Numbered from the stretch's first letter, positions 25,232 to 33,989 are shown. The stretch: DNA of 64,000 bases from Actinomadura oligospora ATCC 43269 (GCF_000518265.1 NZ_KI912410.1:910774-974773), one strand, 5' to 3'. Translations and numbers: made by a program. The notes: generated from the sequence alone by a model not told the origin.

Positions 25232-26446
25232 CTAGAACTTCTTGGCGCCGATGCTCGCCATGATCTCGGGCCACGTCTTGTGCATCTCGGCCTTCCAGTA
25301 CGGCCAGCTGTGCGAGCCCGCGCCGTAGAAGTCGGTCTTGACCGGCACGTCCGCGGCCTTCGCGGCCGTGACGAAGTCGCCGGTGGCGCGCAGCACCTGG
25401 CTCTCGCTGAGGTAGCCGATGTCCCAGGGGCTCTTGCCGGGCTTGTCGAGCGGGCCCTCCTTGCCGTTCCCGGACGACACGAACAGCTTCGTCCCGCGCA
25501 GCTTCTTCGCCAGGGTCGCCGGGTCGTGCGCGGCCCAGTTCGCGCGCGCCGTGAACGGGTCGCCCCAGATGTCCATGGGGTTGGTGCCCGGCCGCATGTT
25601 GATGTAGAGCAGCAGCGCCGGGATGCCGGGCGACAGCATCGACAGCACACCGCTGTAGGACGCCGCGTACCTGTACATCCCGGGGTGCCGCGCCGCGTAG
25701 GTGACCGCGCCCTGCGCCCCGGACGAGATGCCCATGATGGCCCGCGTCGTCCCGGCGTGCAGGTTGCGCTCGACGAGCTGGCGGACCTCGGCGGTGTGGA
25801 AGGTCTCCCAGCGCGGGGTGCCGCCGCGTCCGCCGTTGTACCAGTCGGTGTAGGAGCCGTTCGAGCCCTCGGGCATCACGACGATCGTGTTCCACTGGCG
25901 GGCGACCGTCGCGATGTCGGTGCTGCGCGTCCAGGACACGTAGGTGTCGTTGCCGCCGTGCAGCGCGTACAGGGTCGGCCAGGTCTGTGTGGTCTTGGCC
26001 TTCCAGCCGCGCGGCACCAGCACCCGGACGTAGCGGCTCGTCCCCAGGGCGGGGGACTTCACGCTCAGGTCGACCTGGTACTTGCCCGACCACTTGGCGC
26101 GGGTGACGACCGCGCCGTCGTCGGCGGCGGCCCAGCCCTTCAGGCCTCCGCCGCCGCTCGGCGGGGTGCTCGGCGGGTTGGTGGGCACCTGGGTCGGGAC
26201 GGGCGCGGTCGTCGGCTGCGCGGTGGGCAGCTTGGAGATCCTGCCCTGCGCCGGGGACGGCGCGGGCGGAGTCTGCTTGACCGGCTTCGGGTCGGACGCG
26301 GAGGCCTGCGCGCCCAGGGGGGCGGTCCCGGCCGCGGGCTGCTGCCCGCCGGACCCGTCCCACGGGATCAGCACGAGAGCGGTCGGCACGGCGGCGACGA
26401 CGGCCACCGCGCCCACGGCAAGTTTGCGTTCGGTCTTCTTGCGCAC
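25232..26446 (-). CDS. Secreted esterase, antigen 85/esterase D-like fold
   Basis: This is a 404-residue exported protein. I place the start at the GTG at 26446 because AAGGGG lies five bases upstream; an ATG nine codons earlier is less likely. A basic N-terminus and hydrophobic segment (LAVGAVAVVAAVPTALVLI) form a signal or anchor. A roughly 80-residue Pro/Thr-rich spacer leads to an alpha/beta-hydrolase domain with LYALHGGND, nucleophile motif GISSGAQGA and a terminal GSHSWPYW histidine. The fold resembles mycolyltransferases (antigen 85) and PHB-depolymerase-like esterases. The actual acyl substrate is unknown. Confidence 0.87.
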   Translation of the reverse strand: MRKKTERKLAVGAVAVVAAVPTALVLIPWDGSGGQQPAAGTAPLGAQASASDPKPVKQTPPAPSPAQGRISKLPTAQPTTAPVPTQVPTNPPSTPPSGGGGLKGWAAADDGAVVTRAKWSGKYQVDLSVKSPALGTSRYVRVLVPRGWKAKTTQTWPTLYALHGGNDTYVSWTRSTDIATVARQWNTIVVMPEGSNGSYTDWYNGGRGGTPRWETFHTAEVRQLVERNLHAGTTRAIMGISSGAQGAVTYAARHPGMYRYAASYSGVLSMLSPGIPALLLYINMRPGTNPMDIWGDPFTARANWAAHDPATLAKKLRGTKLFVSSGNGKEGPLDKPGKSPWDIGYLSESQVLRATGDFVTAAKAADVPVKTDFYGAGSHSWPYWKAEMHKTWPEIMASIGAKKF

Positions 26447-26536
26447 GTTCGCCCCTTCAGTCGCGAACGTCACGGTAGTGAAAGATGATCGCGTTCGGTG
26501 GATTTATCAGCAAACGTTAGGTTTCTGGGATCTCAT

Positions 26537-26567
26537 TCTCCGAGACGTGTTTCTCAATCCCTGAGAA
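26537..26567. promoter_or_regulatory. Palindromic motifs in divergent intergenic region
   Basis: The segment contains TCTCCGAGA (26537-26545, odd-centred palindrome) and TTCTCA/TGAGAA (26551-26556 and 26562-26567, 5-nt loop). They lie between the divergent esterase and methyltransferase genes. Similar palindromes, including the same CTGAGAACCGTG string, occur at 31867-31897. This is a likely operator; the protein that binds it is unknown. Confidence 0.45.
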
Positions 26568-26623
26568 CCGTGGCAGGGTCGTGGCACAGCGCAGACCGGC
26601 CGATCCCACGAGAGGTGATCCGG

Positions 26624-27421
26624 ATGACCGTCTACACGCACGGCCACCACCCGACCGTCCTCAGCTCCCACACCTGGCGCACCATCGAGAACAGCGCCGC
26701 CTACCTGGCCGGACACCTGCGCGAGGGCCTCACGCTCCTGGACGTCGGATGCGGCCCCGGGACGATCAGCACCGAGTTCGCCGAACGCCTCGCCCCCGGA
26801 CGCGTCGTCGCCGTGGACGCCGCCGAGACCGTCCTGGAGCAGGCCCGGGCGCACGCGGCCGGTCGTGGACGCGACAACATCGAGTTCGCGGTGGCCGACG
26901 TCCACGACCTGGCCTTCCCGGACGACACGTTCGACATCGTCCACGCGCACCAGGTGCTCCAGCACATCGCCGAACCCGTCCGGGCGCTGTCGGAGATGCG
27001 GCGCGTGTGCAAGCCGGGCGGCGTCGTGGCCGCCCGCGAGGCCGACTTCGGCGGCTTCACCTGGTACCCGGAGCCGCCCGCCATGGCCGACTGGCTGCCC
27101 GTCTACTCCAAGGTCGCGCGCGGCAACGGCGGCGAGCCCGAAGCCGGACGCCGCCTCGTCTCCTGGGCGCGCGAAGCGGGCTTCACCGACATCACGTTCA
27201 CCTCGTCCGCGTGGGCCTTCGCGACCCCGGAAGAGCGCGAGTGGTGGAGCGGATCGTGGGGCGGACGCATGCTCCACTCGACCCTCGCGGACACGGCCGT
27301 CGAGAAGGGCCACGCGACCCGCGAGGACCTGGAACGCATCCACCAGGGCTGGCAGGAGTGGGCCGCCGCGCCCGACGGGACCTTCACCGCCCAGCACGGC
27401 GAGATCCTCTGCCGCACCTGA
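26624..27421 (+). CDS. Class I SAM-dependent methyltransferase
   Basis: This 265-residue cytoplasmic enzyme has the SAM motif I LLDVGCGPGT (about 39-48), motif II around VVAVDAAE, an ADVHDLAF acidic segment and a post-motif VCKPGGVVA. It belongs to the UbiE/Methyltransf_11 group that acts on small molecules; the acceptor is unknown. A GAGAGGTGAT site precedes the ATG. A strong hairpin terminator follows. The gene starts 177 bases from the divergent secreted esterase. Confidence 0.9.
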   Translation: MTVYTHGHHPTVLSSHTWRTIENSAAYLAGHLREGLTLLDVGCGPGTISTEFAERLAPGRVVAVDAAETVLEQARAHAAGRGRDNIEFAVADVHDLAFPDDTFDIVHAHQVLQHIAEPVRALSEMRRVCKPGGVVAAREADFGGFTWYPEPPAMADWLPVYSKVARGNGGEPEAGRRLVSWAREAGFTDITFTSSAWAFATPEEREWWSGSWGGRMLHSTLADTAVEKGHATREDLERIHQGWQEWAAAPDGTFTAQHGEILCRT

Positions 27422-27429
27422 CATGCGAA

Positions 27430-27457
27430 CCCGACCGGCCCACACGGGCCGGTCGGG
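27430..27457. terminator. Bidirectional terminator hairpin
   Basis: CCCGACCGGCCC and GGGCCGGTCGGG form a perfect 12-bp stem with the loop ACAC. It lies between the convergent methyltransferase and acetolactate-synthase-like genes. Confidence 0.8.
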
Positions 27458-27472
27458 TCAGTGCAGGTCAGA

Positions 27473-29128
27473 TCAGAACGGGTCGGTCAGCTCGCCGAGC
27501 TTGTCGGTGAGCTGCATGTTGTGCGAGTAGTCGACCGGGACGGTCACGACCGACACGCCCTCGTCGGCGAGCGCCTTCCGCAGTGTCGGGAGCAGCTCGT
27601 CCGCGGAGTTCACGCGGTACCCGTGCGCGCCGAAGCTCTCCGCGTAGGCGACGAAGTCGGGGTTGCCGAACTTGATGTTCGAGCTGCGCCCCATCTCCAG
27701 GTCCATCTTCCACTCGATCAGCCCGTACGCGTCGTCCTCCCAGATGAGGACGGTGATCGGGATGTTCTCACGGACGGCGGTCTCCAGTTCCTGCGAGTTC
27801 ATCAGGAACGCGCCGTCGCCGGTCGCGGCGAGCACCCTGCGCTCCGGGTGCGCGAGCTTGGCCGCGAGCGCGCCCGGCACCGAGAAGCCCATGGACGACA
27901 GCCCGTTCGACACCAGCAGCGTGTTCGGCTCGTAGGTCGGGTACATCCGGGCCATCCACATCTTCACCGCGCCGGTGTCGGCCAGCACGATGTCCTCGCG
28001 GCCCATCGCCTCGCGGACGTCGGCGACGATGCGGCGCGGGGACAGCGGGAAACCGTCCTCGGAGCGGCCCTGGGCCAGCTCGTCGCGCATCAGCTCGCGG
28101 ATCCGGCGGCCGGTCCCGTTCACGTCCCAGCGGCGGTGCACGGCGTCGCCGAGCGCGCGCAGCGAGCGCGAGATGTCGCCCTGGATGCCGACCTCGACCG
28201 GGTAGTGGTCGTCCACCTCGGCGGGCATCGCGTGGATGTGGATGATCTTCTTGTCGGCGTTCGGGTTGACCTTGACCGGGTCGAACTCCTGCAGCTCGTA
28301 GCCGACCGCGATCAGCACGTCCGCCTCGTCGAACCCGAAGTTCACGTAGTCGTGCCGCATGAACCCGACCGCGCCGAGCGCGTTGCGGTGGTCGTCGGGG
28401 AAGACGCCCTTGCCGTTGAACGTCGTCGCGACCGGCAGCCCGAGCTTCTCGGAGAAGTGGACGAGCGCCTCGCTCGCGTGCGCGCGCGTCGCGCCGTGCC
28501 CGGCGAGGACGACCGGCTGCTTCGCCATCGCGAGCACGTCGGCGGCCCGCGCGATCTGCGCCGCGGACGGCTCCTGCGGCTGGACGACGTTGACGGGCAG
28601 CGGCTTCAGGTCCACCGAGACCGACGCCGACTCCACGTCCTCCGGGATCGCCAGGTACACCGCGCCCGGACGCTCGGTCTGCGCGGTCTTGAACGCCTTG
28701 CGGACGATCTCCGGCAGCGCCTCGGGCGTCGGCACCAGCTCGGACCACTTGGTGATCGGCCGGAACAGCGACACCAGGTCGACGATCTGGTGCGACTCCT
28801 TGTAGATCCGGTCCAGCCCGACCTGCGCGGAGATCGCCACGACCGGGGTCGAGTTGGTCTGCGCGTCGGCGACGCCGAGCTGGAGGTTGATCGCGCCGGG
28901 CCCGAGCGTCGCGGACGCGACCCCGGCCCTGCCGGTCAGCCGCCCGTAGATCTCCGCCATGAACGCCGCGCCCTGCTCGTGGCGGACCAGGACGTAGCGG
29001 ATGGACGAGTCGTCCAATGCCTGGACGAAGTGGATGTTCTCCTCACCCGGGATGCCGAAGACGTACTCGACGCCCTCGGCCTCCAGGGTGCGGACCAGGA
29101 GTTTCGCTGCGTCCGCCTGCGTGGACAT
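27473..29128 (-). CDS. Thiamine-diphosphate enzyme, acetolactate synthase-like
   Basis: This 551-residue enzyme has all three ThDP-family domains. The N-terminal Pyr domain carries FGIPGEEN and the catalytic glutamate in RHEQGAAFMAE (about 51). The central domain includes VLAGHGATRAHASEALVHFS. The C-terminal PP domain carries the Mg/ThDP motif GDGAFLMNSQELETA. It groups with catabolic acetolactate synthase-like large subunits and has no small regulatory subunit or ketol-acid reductoisomerase beside it. It is therefore unlikely to be the branched-chain biosynthetic IlvB. The reaction is presumably decarboxylation of a 2-oxo acid, with the acceptor unknown. I chose the ATG at 29128, which a purine-rich GAAGGACAGG site precedes. 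Confidence 0.9.
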   Translation of the reverse strand: MSTQADAAKLLVRTLEAEGVEYVFGIPGEENIHFVQALDDSSIRYVLVRHEQGAAFMAEIYGRLTGRAGVASATLGPGAINLQLGVADAQTNSTPVVAISAQVGLDRIYKESHQIVDLVSLFRPITKWSELVPTPEALPEIVRKAFKTAQTERPGAVYLAIPEDVESASVSVDLKPLPVNVVQPQEPSAAQIARAADVLAMAKQPVVLAGHGATRAHASEALVHFSEKLGLPVATTFNGKGVFPDDHRNALGAVGFMRHDYVNFGFDEADVLIAVGYELQEFDPVKVNPNADKKIIHIHAMPAEVDDHYPVEVGIQGDISRSLRALGDAVHRRWDVNGTGRRIRELMRDELAQGRSEDGFPLSPRRIVADVREAMGREDIVLADTGAVKMWMARMYPTYEPNTLLVSNGLSSMGFSVPGALAAKLAHPERRVLAATGDGAFLMNSQELETAVRENIPITVLIWEDDAYGLIEWKMDLEMGRSSNIKFGNPDFVAYAESFGAHGYRVNSADELLPTLRKALADEGVSVVTVPVDYSHNMQLTDKLGELTDPF

Positions 29129-29261
29129 CGCCTGTCCTTCTTCCTCGGTGAGGTCGGGTGGTGCTGTGGGGTGTTGTTGTGGGGTGCTGCCTGGAGAGCA
29201 TCCTTCACCCCCCGGCGCATTTCCCGCTGTGGCCAACCTCACCCCGAGCGTGTCGCTCCGC

Positions 29262-30284
29262 TCAGCCGAGCACCAGGTCACGGACGGCGCGCAGCGTCGG
29301 CTCGTCCCGGACGCCCGCGACGAGGAGCGTCGTGACGGGGCTGTTCCGCCACAGCTCGAGCCGCTCCTTGATCCGCCCGATCGGGCCGAGCAGCGAGATC
29401 GAGTCGGCCAGCTCGTCCGGGACGGCCCGGACCGCCTCGTCCCGCCGTCCGGCGAGGAACAGCTCCTGCACGCGCGCGGCCTGCTCGGCGTACCCGAGGC
29501 GGCCGATCAGGTCGAGGTGGAAGTTGCGGTCCTTCGCGCCCATCCCGCCGATGTAGAACGCGAGCGGGATCTTGGCGAACTCCAGCGCGGACGCCAGGTC
29601 GTCGGTGACGATCGTGGTCACGGTCGCGGCGATCTCGAAGTCCGCCGGACGGCCCGCCAGGGACGCGCCGAACAGCGCGTCGATCTGCGCCGGGTCCACG
29701 AAAAGCGGCAGCCACCCCTGCGTGCGCTCGGCGGCGAGCGCGATGTTCTTCGGCCCCTCCGCGCCGAGGTACACCGGGATCTCCGGACGCACCGGATGCA
29801 CGATCGACTTCAGCGGCTTGCCCAGGCCCGTCCCGCCCGGGTAGGGGAGCGGATAGTGCGGGCCGTCGTTGGTGACGGGCTCCTCCCGCCGCCACACCCG
29901 CCGCATGACCTCCAGGTACTCCCGCGTGCGCGCGAGCGGCCTGGGGAACGGCACCCCGTACCAGCCCTCCACGACCTGCGGACCGGACGCGCCGATGCCG
30001 AGGATCATCCGTCCGCCGGACAGGGCGTCCAGGGTGAGGGCGTGCATGGCGGTCGCGGCGGGCGTGCGCGCGGACATCTGCGCGACGGCGGTCCCGAGCC
30101 TGATCCGGGACGTGCGGGCCGCGTACCAGGCGAGCGGGGTGAACGCGTCCGATCCGTACGCCTCGGCGGTGAAGACCGCGTGGTACCCGAGCCGTTCGGC
30201 GGCGAGCACGGTCTCGGTCTGGTCGTCCGGGTCGCGCTGCCAGTAGCCGACGTTGATCCCGAGCTTCAGGTCGGCAGAGGTCAC
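29262..30284 (-). CDS. LLM-class F420-dependent oxidoreductase
   Basis: This 340-residue luciferase-like monooxygenase-fold protein probably uses the deazaflavin F420. The start LKLGINVGYWQRDPDDQTET and the following YHAVFTAEAYGSDAFTPLAW, then MSARTPAATAMHALTLDALS, are characteristic of the F420-dependent group found in actinomycetes. The GTG at 30284 has GGAAGG seven bases upstream; upstream codons in the same frame are proline-rich and less likely to be translated. It lies in the same orientation as the acetolactate-synthase-like gene, 133 bases upstream of it. The substrate is unknown. Confidence 0.88.
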   Translation of the reverse strand: MTSADLKLGINVGYWQRDPDDQTETVLAAERLGYHAVFTAEAYGSDAFTPLAWYAARTSRIRLGTAVAQMSARTPAATAMHALTLDALSGGRMILGIGASGPQVVEGWYGVPFPRPLARTREYLEVMRRVWRREEPVTNDGPHYPLPYPGGTGLGKPLKSIVHPVRPEIPVYLGAEGPKNIALAAERTQGWLPLFVDPAQIDALFGASLAGRPADFEIAATVTTIVTDDLASALEFAKIPLAFYIGGMGAKDRNFHLDLIGRLGYAEQAARVQELFLAGRRDEAVRAVPDELADSISLLGPIGRIKERLELWRNSPVTTLLVAGVRDEPTLRAVRDLVLG

Positions 30285-30648
30285 GGTGGCACCTTCCGTA
30301 GGGGGAACGCCCGCAGGGGAACACCCGTGGGGGGACACCGCGATGCTAGAACACGTTCTACTTTTCTCGGAAGGGCCGGCGGGCCGCGCGCGGAGCGGCG
30401 CCGCCGGGAGTCGGGGACGAGGGGCCGGAGCCTGCGGGAGTCGGGACGCCGGAGCCGGAGGCCGCGGACGTCAGGAGCGAACACGGATCAGGAGCGAACA
30501 CGGATCAGAAGCGAACAGGGATCGGGGGGCGCACGACGATCAGGAATGACGCGAAACGCGGGGGAACGTGCGACGTACGGGGGGAACGCTGGACGAACAG
30601 ATGAACAGTCGAACTGAGGTGGTGCGGGACGGGCGGAGGGCGTGCTGG
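30285..30648. other. Intergenic gap with 17-bp tandem repeat
   Basis: No gene is supported. The stretch lies upstream of the F420 oxidoreductase gene and downstream of the DUF397 gene, both on the minus strand. It holds the oxidoreductase promoter region at its left end, a degenerate GGGAGTCGGGACGCCGGAGCC-like tract, and the three-copy 17-bp array. Confidence 0.5.
30471..30521. repeat. 17-bp tandem repeat, three copies
   Basis: TCAGGAGCGAACACGGA is present twice perfectly (30471-30487 and 30488-30504) and a third time with two changes (30505-30521). It is non-coding. Confidence 0.9.
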
Positions 30649-30924
30649 TCAGAGGCGGGCGACGCTGTCGAGCATCGCGCGCCACTCGCCGGACGCGAGC
30701 AGCAGCGCGGGGCCGCGCGGGTCCTTGGAGTCGCGCACCGCGCGGCGCGCGCCGGACAGGGCGGCGACCTCGACGCACTGGTCGCCGCTGCCGCTGTGGG
30801 ACGACTTGGTCCACAGCGCGGTGTCGAGCTCGCGAGCGGGCGAGCGGTCGAGCGAGCGGCCCGTGGGACCACCCGGGCCGCGGTCGATCGGGCCGTCGAA
30901 CTCGTCTGCGGGGCATGGGTTCAC
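30649..30924 (-). CDS. DUF397 protein (BldB-neighbour type small regulator)
   Basis: This 91-residue DUF397 protein contains ALWTKSSHSGSGDQCVEVA and VRDSKDPRGPALLLASGEW, which are hallmarks of the family. DUF397 proteins accompany XRE-DUF5753 regulators throughout Streptomyces and relatives and are thought to modulate them, affecting development and antibiotic production. The GTG start overlaps the stop of the upstream regulator by four bases, so the two are translationally coupled. Confidence 0.92.
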   Translation of the reverse strand: MNPCPADEFDGPIDRGPGGPTGRSLDRSPARELDTALWTKSSHSGSGDQCVEVAALSGARRAVRDSKDPRGPALLLASGEWRAMLDSVARL

Positions 30925-31763
30925 GAAGCTCTCCTTGCTGAGTCGGCGACGAGTCGCGCGGACTCCTCCGGAGGGAGGGCCGCCTCGGCGATCCGCTGGA
31001 AGCGTTCCCCGTGACTGGCTATTTCCGCGATGCTTTCGACATAAACGTCGCCCATCGTGCCCTCCACGTAGGCGATATCGGGGTCCGCGGGGTCCGGGAA
31101 CGACAGGATTGTGAAGCGGCCGTCGAGTCCGGCGTGCTCACGCACGGTGAACGGAAGGATCTGGACAGTGATCCGGTCGCGCTCGGCCAGCCGGGCCAGA
31201 TGCCGCAACTGCTCCGCGAGCACCTCCCGTCCGCCGATCGGGCGGTGCAGGACCGCCTCGTCCACGACCATGTGCACGCGCGGCGCCTCCGCCTGGTCCA
31301 GCAGCGCCTGCCGGGTGCGGCGCGCGGCGAGCCGCCGCTCCACGTCCTCGGGGTTGGGCAGCATGCGGCCGGCCGTGATGACGGCCCGCGCGTAGTCCTC
31401 GGTCTGGAGCAGCCCGTGGACGAGCTGCGGGTCCCAGGTCCGGATCAGCGACGCCTCGTGCTCCATCGCGACGTAGCTGCCGGTGAACACGTCGGAGTAG
31501 GCCGTCCACCAGCCGCGCCGCTGCGCCGCGTTCGCCAGGTTGGACAGCGCGTCGCGCTCGGGGCTCGGCACGCCGTACAGGTCGAGGAACCGGTCGATGT
31601 CCTCGGCCTTCGGCCTGGTCTGGGCCGTCTCGAGCCGGGACACGGTCGCCCGCGACATGCTCAGCCTGTCGGCGACCTCCTGCAGGGTGAGGTTGCGCTT
31701 CTCACGGAGCGTCCGCAGCTCACGCGCCAGGCGGCGGCCGCGGACGGTGGGCCGGTAGCTCAT
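30921..31763 (-). CDS. XRE-family regulator with DUF5753 (WhiJ-like)
   Basis: This 280-residue regulator has an N-terminal helix-turn-helix (LTLQEVADRLSMSRATVSRL, about 25-44). A DUF5753 sensor domain fills the rest (LIRTWDPQLVHGLLQTEDYA, then VLAEQLRHLARLAERDRITV). This is the WhiJ-like family that controls actinomycete development together with DUF397 and RsbW-type partners. Here those partners are encoded immediately downstream and divergently. The ATG at 31763 is preferred over an upstream ATG because the latter would precede the conserved N-terminus. Palindromes in the divergent gap are likely autoregulatory sites. Confidence 0.93.
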   Translation of the reverse strand: MSYRPTVRGRRLARELRTLREKRNLTLQEVADRLSMSRATVSRLETAQTRPKAEDIDRFLDLYGVPSPERDALSNLANAAQRRGWWTAYSDVFTGSYVAMEHEASLIRTWDPQLVHGLLQTEDYARAVITAGRMLPNPEDVERRLAARRTRQALLDQAEAPRVHMVVDEAVLHRPIGGREVLAEQLRHLARLAERDRITVQILPFTVREHAGLDGRFTILSFPDPADPDIAYVEGTMGDVYVESIAEIASHGERFQRIAEAALPPEESARLVADSARRAS

Positions 31764-31866
31764 GGCGGGGAGTCTCGCCGTTCGCCCCACGTTCCACAAC
31801 GGGAATGACGAACCGGGTAGAGGAATCTCTCCCGCCAGAGCAATCTGCCCAACGGTGTTGCGGTAC

Positions 31867-31891
31867 TGAGAATCTCACGCGATTCTGAGAA
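31867..31891. promoter_or_regulatory. Palindromic operator candidates
   Basis: TGAGAATCTCA (31867-31877) and TTCTGAGAA (31883-31891) are adjacent odd-centred palindromes in the gap between the WhiJ-like regulator and the ATP-binding protein. They may bind the regulator itself. The same theme recurs at 26537-26567. Confidence 0.5.
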
Positions 31892-31913
31892 CCGTGACCG
31901 TTCGGTGTCGTTG

Positions 31914-31929
31914 CGTAACCAGAGTTACG
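31914..31929. promoter_or_regulatory. CGTAAC/GTTACG inverted repeat
   Basis: CGTAAC, a CAGA spacer and GTTACG form a perfect 6-bp inverted repeat. It lies 72 bases upstream of the ATP-binding protein start, possibly over its promoter. Confidence 0.4.
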
Positions 31930-32000
31930 TGACCAGATACTCACCGTGAGGGTTGCGGCCGGTTCTCGCGCCCGCCGTCCGCTCCCAGGGAGGGAACCCC

Positions 32001-32612
32001 GTGACCACCTCTCCAGACATCGCCGGAGACGCCGTGGACGACCAGTCCGCCCGCCTGGCCCTGGCGCCCCGCCCGGGCTCGGGCGACACGAGCGCAGGGA
32101 ACGCGAGCGCAGGGAACAGGAACGCGGCGCACACGAGCGCGGCGCACACGAGCGCAGGGCACACGAGCGCGAGGGGCGCGAGCGCCGAGGGCGCGCGCCG
32201 CAGCCGCGTGTGGGCGCTGCCCGGCGGCCCGGCCTGTCCCGGCTACGCCCGGGCCGTCCTGCGCGAGGCCCTCGCCGACCTCGGCGCGGGCCGCTCGGAG
32301 ATCTCCGACGCCCAGCTCATGGTCAGCGAGCTCGCGACCAACGCCTACCAGCACGCGGGCGACCACGCCCCGCACGAGCTCTGGCTGTACCTCGCCGACG
32401 GCCCGCCCGGCCACGGGCACGAGGTCCGGTGCGCCATCTTCGACCGCCTCGCCTGCGACCTGCCCGGCTACTCCTGGACGTCCGGCGACTGCGGCCGGGG
32501 CCTGTCCATCGTCCGCGAACTCTCCGAGGGCCGCTGGGGCATGGTCCGCACCACGTCCCGCCTCGGCCCCCCGTCGCCCGGCAAGGCCGTCTGGTTCGCC
32601 GTCCCCCTCTGA
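32001..32612 (+). CDS. RsbW-like ATP-binding protein (HATPase, anti-sigma type)
   Basis: This 203-residue protein has a GHKL ATPase fold without a phospho-accepting histidine. The N-box is SELATNAYQHAGDHA and the G-box is DCGRGLSIVRELSEGRWG. It resembles RsbW/SpoIIAB serine kinases and anti-sigma factors, and the many ATP-binding proteins paired with WhiJ/DUF397 modules. The N-terminal 60 residues are low complexity (TSAGN/TSAAH repeats) from a 15-bp DNA repeat. The GTG at 32001 has AGGGAGGG six bases upstream. No sigma or anti-anti-sigma gene is adjacent; it is divergent from the XRE regulator. Confidence 0.87.
   Translation: MTTSPDIAGDAVDDQSARLALAPRPGSGDTSAGNASAGNRNAAHTSAAHTSAGHTSARGASAEGARRSRVWALPGGPACPGYARAVLREALADLGAGRSEISDAQLMVSELATNAYQHAGDHAPHELWLYLADGPPGHGHEVRCAIFDRLACDLPGYSWTSGDCGRGLSIVRELSEGRWGMVRTTSRLGPPSPGKAVWFAVPL
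32088..32177. repeat. 15-bp in-frame tandem repeat in ATP-binding gene
   Basis: About six copies of ACGAGCGCAGGGAAC-like 15-bp units, each with a few changes, encode the Thr-Ser-Ala-x-x repeats. The period is a multiple of three. Confidence 0.85.
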
Positions 32613-32654
32613 CCGCCCCGCCGTGAGCAGGCCGGTCGGAGGCGGCCGGGATGG

Positions 32655-33760
32655 TCAGCGGGCGGGCCGCCGGATGTGGCGTGGCTTCAGTCCCAGGTCG
32701 CGGCGCATCGCCTTCGCCGCTTCCCCAGGGAAGACCACGCCCGCCAGCTTCAGGTGCCGCCGCGCCCGCTCGAAGTCGCCCGCGTAGGAGAAAGCCGTCC
32801 CGAACTCGTTGTGCGCGCGAGGGCCGTCCAGGCGCCGCCGGGACGTCTCGACCCACCGGTCAGCGGCGCGCGCCATCAATGACGTTCCGGTGGCGGTTTT
32901 CGCGCTGTTCGCCGCCTTCACGGCGACGCACATGGCGCTCTTCACGGCGGCGTTCCTCGACGCGGAGTACTCGCACGAGGAAGCGGACGGGCACGCCTCG
33001 ATCTACATGACCAAGGGCCTGCGGTACACGGGTGTACGTGGAGGAGGGCACGACCCCGCCGGGTCCGGCGTCCGCGGAGGCCCGCTCGGCGAACGCGAGG
33101 ACCTCGGCGTTCGAGCCCCACCCCTTGCGGCACAGGGCCTGCAGCCGGGCCTGGTGCGCGGCGTACAGGGCCGGGCCGCGCCGCACCGCCTCGTCCCAGA
33201 GGCGGTCGAGCTCGGGCCGTCCGAGCTGGAGGCCGATCGCGTGCCACTGGAGGCGCTCCCAGGGGCGGGGTCCTCCGGCAGCAGCTGGCGGCCCGGTACA
33301 GCGGCTCGCCCGCCAGGGCCAGCCGCCGCCAGAAGGCGTGGAACCGGACGGAGTCCACGTTCTCCGCGAGCCCGCTGGTCCTGGCCTCCCACGCGTGGGT
33401 GATGCGCGCCGAGCCGAGCCAGAGCTGGGCGTCGGGGTCGTCCGGACGCGACGCGGCGAGTTCCGCGAGCCGCTCGATGTGCGGACGGCCGAGCCGCACG
33501 GCCACCAGGCCGCGGTCCTCAGGGTGTCGCGTATTCCGGCCAGCAGCGCGAGACCGGCGTCCAGATCGCCGGACTCCACCTTCGGCAACTGGCCGTCAGC
33601 GCCTCGTGGTCGAAGTCGGGGGCCGCGCGCCGGTGCTTCACCAGCGGGACGGCCGCCTCGTACGGCTCGGCGTCCAGGGCGGGTGCGGGCGCCGTCCGGC
33701 CAGGCGAGCACGGGCGCGCAGTGCTCGTACCGGACGGTCGTCGGCGTCGGCCCGCGCATC
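32655..33760 (-). pseudogene. Multiply frameshifted DUF4034-like/TPR-type protein gene
   Basis: Successive minus-strand segments in different frames assemble into one protein. In order they include VRYEHCAPVLAWP, DAEPYEAAVPLVKHRRAAPD, KVESGDLDAGLALLAGIRDT, DAQLWLGSARITHAWEARTS, ERLQWHAIGLQLGRPELDRL, RLQALCRKGWGSNAEVLAFA and finally RAHNEFGTAFSYAGDFERAR. The order and wording fit a family of actinobacterial TPR-like/DUF4034-type proteins of unknown function. At least five frame changes are needed, near 33690, 33590, 33510, 33280 and 33030. Neighbouring genes are intact, which makes random sequencing error less likely. The exact 5' end is uncertain. Confidence 0.7.
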
Positions 33761-33989
33761 CACGTGATGCCGGACGGGCCGGAGACCAGCGCCTCCGCGC
33801 TCGGCGCGTACGGCGCGTGGACGTGTCCGGCCACCGAGTGCGTCGACGTGATGCGGTGCGCGGTCGCGCAGCTGGATATGGACGTCCGGAACGGGGTCCT
33901 CGCGGCGGCCTGATCCGGCCCCGGGTGACCGTGGCGTCCCAGCTCGGGCGGGTGTTCCTGGGTGGTGGCGGCTTGGGTGGAGGCGGGGC

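Noticed and set aside
25194..25235. Short CCGCCTAGAACT direct repeats at the esterase 3' end
   Set aside because: Only two to three degenerate copies next to a terminator; no sign of a mobile element or attachment site.
33032..33913. Plus-strand open frame overlapping the frameshifted gene
   Set aside because: Most of it is the complement of readable minus-strand protein segments. Only its last 50 codons look coding-like, and I could not tie them to a family.
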